DNA of 24,162 nucleotides from Bacteroides sp. UBA1773 (lineage in GTDB: Bacteria; Bacteroidota; Bacteroidia; Bacteroidales; Bacteroidaceae): NCBI GenBank assembly GCA_002315285.1, contig DCGR01000052.1, positions 9,702 through 33,863 on the forward strand. Direction: 5' to 3'. The translations under genes were made by a program, and so were the position numbers. Below, piece by piece: positions 23,880 to 24,162 of this stretch. Each line of letters opens with the position of its first letter. Position 1 is the first letter of the stretch. The notes below the pieces were generated by a model. The model was not told the DNA's origin. It saw only the letters and a program-made list of their open reading frames with translations, and made no database searches.

Positions 23880-24162
23880 GAAAACATGGCACTTCGATCA
23901 ACTTTTATTGTTGTTATTTGCGAAAATTTACGACCCAATTCACGGCAATTCATGGATAGCCATCAATCCACAGGTGATACAACATGTTCTTCATGCTCCG
24001 CTTGACGTAAATTCACAAGCAAAAAAACTCAAATTAGGGATTACATACACCCTTTGTGGTATTGTATATATATATATACGTTATGCATTGTATAAATATT
24101 AAGGACCAAAACGCAAAAAATGTTAAAAGCGTAAATTTCTTAGAAGCTGTTTAAATTTTAGT
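23880..24162. other. AT-rich stretch without a gene
   Basis: No convincing coding sequence or RNA gene is visible in this 283-base stretch. It holds a 16-base self-complementary TA run, GTATATATATATATAC (24064-24079). At the very edge is a short sequence, AGAAGCTGTTTAAATTTTA (24142-24160), that could belong to whatever lies to the right. No strong promoter consensus on the plus strand was found. Confidence 0.6.

Noticed and set aside
1..24162. CRISPR array, phage genes or a full mobile element
   Set aside because: No regularly spaced repeats, transposase, integrase or capsid-like genes were seen.

Overview
The window looks like chromosomal DNA of a Bacteroidales bacterium, most likely Prevotellaceae or Bacteroidaceae. 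The evidence is the Bacteroidetes promoter type (TTTG or TTG, then about 18-22 bases, then TAnnTTTG), the recO / tRNA-Glu / rpsT / gyrB neighbourhood, a DUF4270 lipoprotein beside a short starch-synthase-like protein, a sodium-pumping methylmalonyl-CoA decarboxylase operon, and many lipoproteins and secreted carbohydrate-active proteins. I could run no database search, so the taxonomic call and all family calls rest on motifs read by eye.

Layout. 1-231: no gene, but a strong minus-strand terminator. 232-2509 (minus): recO, then a sulfide:quinone oxidoreductase-like flavoprotein with a Tat-type lipoprotein signal. 2601-5848 (plus): tRNA-Glu, rpsT, gyrB and a secreted YhcH/YjgK/YiaL-family protein. 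5978-7660 (plus): an araB-like ribulokinase without araA or araD beside it. 7776-12302 (minus): a beta-propeller lipoprotein, a starch-synthase-N-domain protein with a DUF4270 lipoprotein, and NudC. 12458-16837 (minus): a compact operon reading methylmalonyl-CoA epimerase, carboxyltransferase (alpha), OadG-type gamma/delta subunit, a biotin carrier with two biotinyl domains, and the membrane beta subunit. 17029-22075 (plus): a tight five-gene run of nitroreductase, KdsC-type phosphatase, Maf, a large secreted protein with GH57-like and GH38-like signatures, and an unrecognised exported protein. 22209-23771 (minus): a secreted GH30 hydrolase. 23772-24162: its promoter and AT-rich DNA without a gene.

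How the genes work together. The epimerase-decarboxylase operon is the propionate-forming end of the succinate pathway: it isomerises methylmalonyl-CoA, decarboxylates it to propionyl-CoA and pumps Na+ with the released energy. The methylmalonyl-CoA mutase is not in the window. Several other genes suit a glycan-degrading life: ribulokinase, GH30, the GH57/GH38-like protein, the PL22-like propeller and YhcH. They are scattered, and no SusC/SusD pair is visible, so this is not a classical polysaccharide utilisation locus. gyrB, rpsT, recO, kdsC and maf are housekeeping.

Most worth following up: the biotin carrier with two EAMKM biotinylation sites, the large GH57/GH38-like protein with its unknown partner, the Tat/lipobox SQR, and the single-domain starch-synthase relative paired with DUF4270. 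No CRISPR array, phage genes, transposase or complete mobile element was seen.
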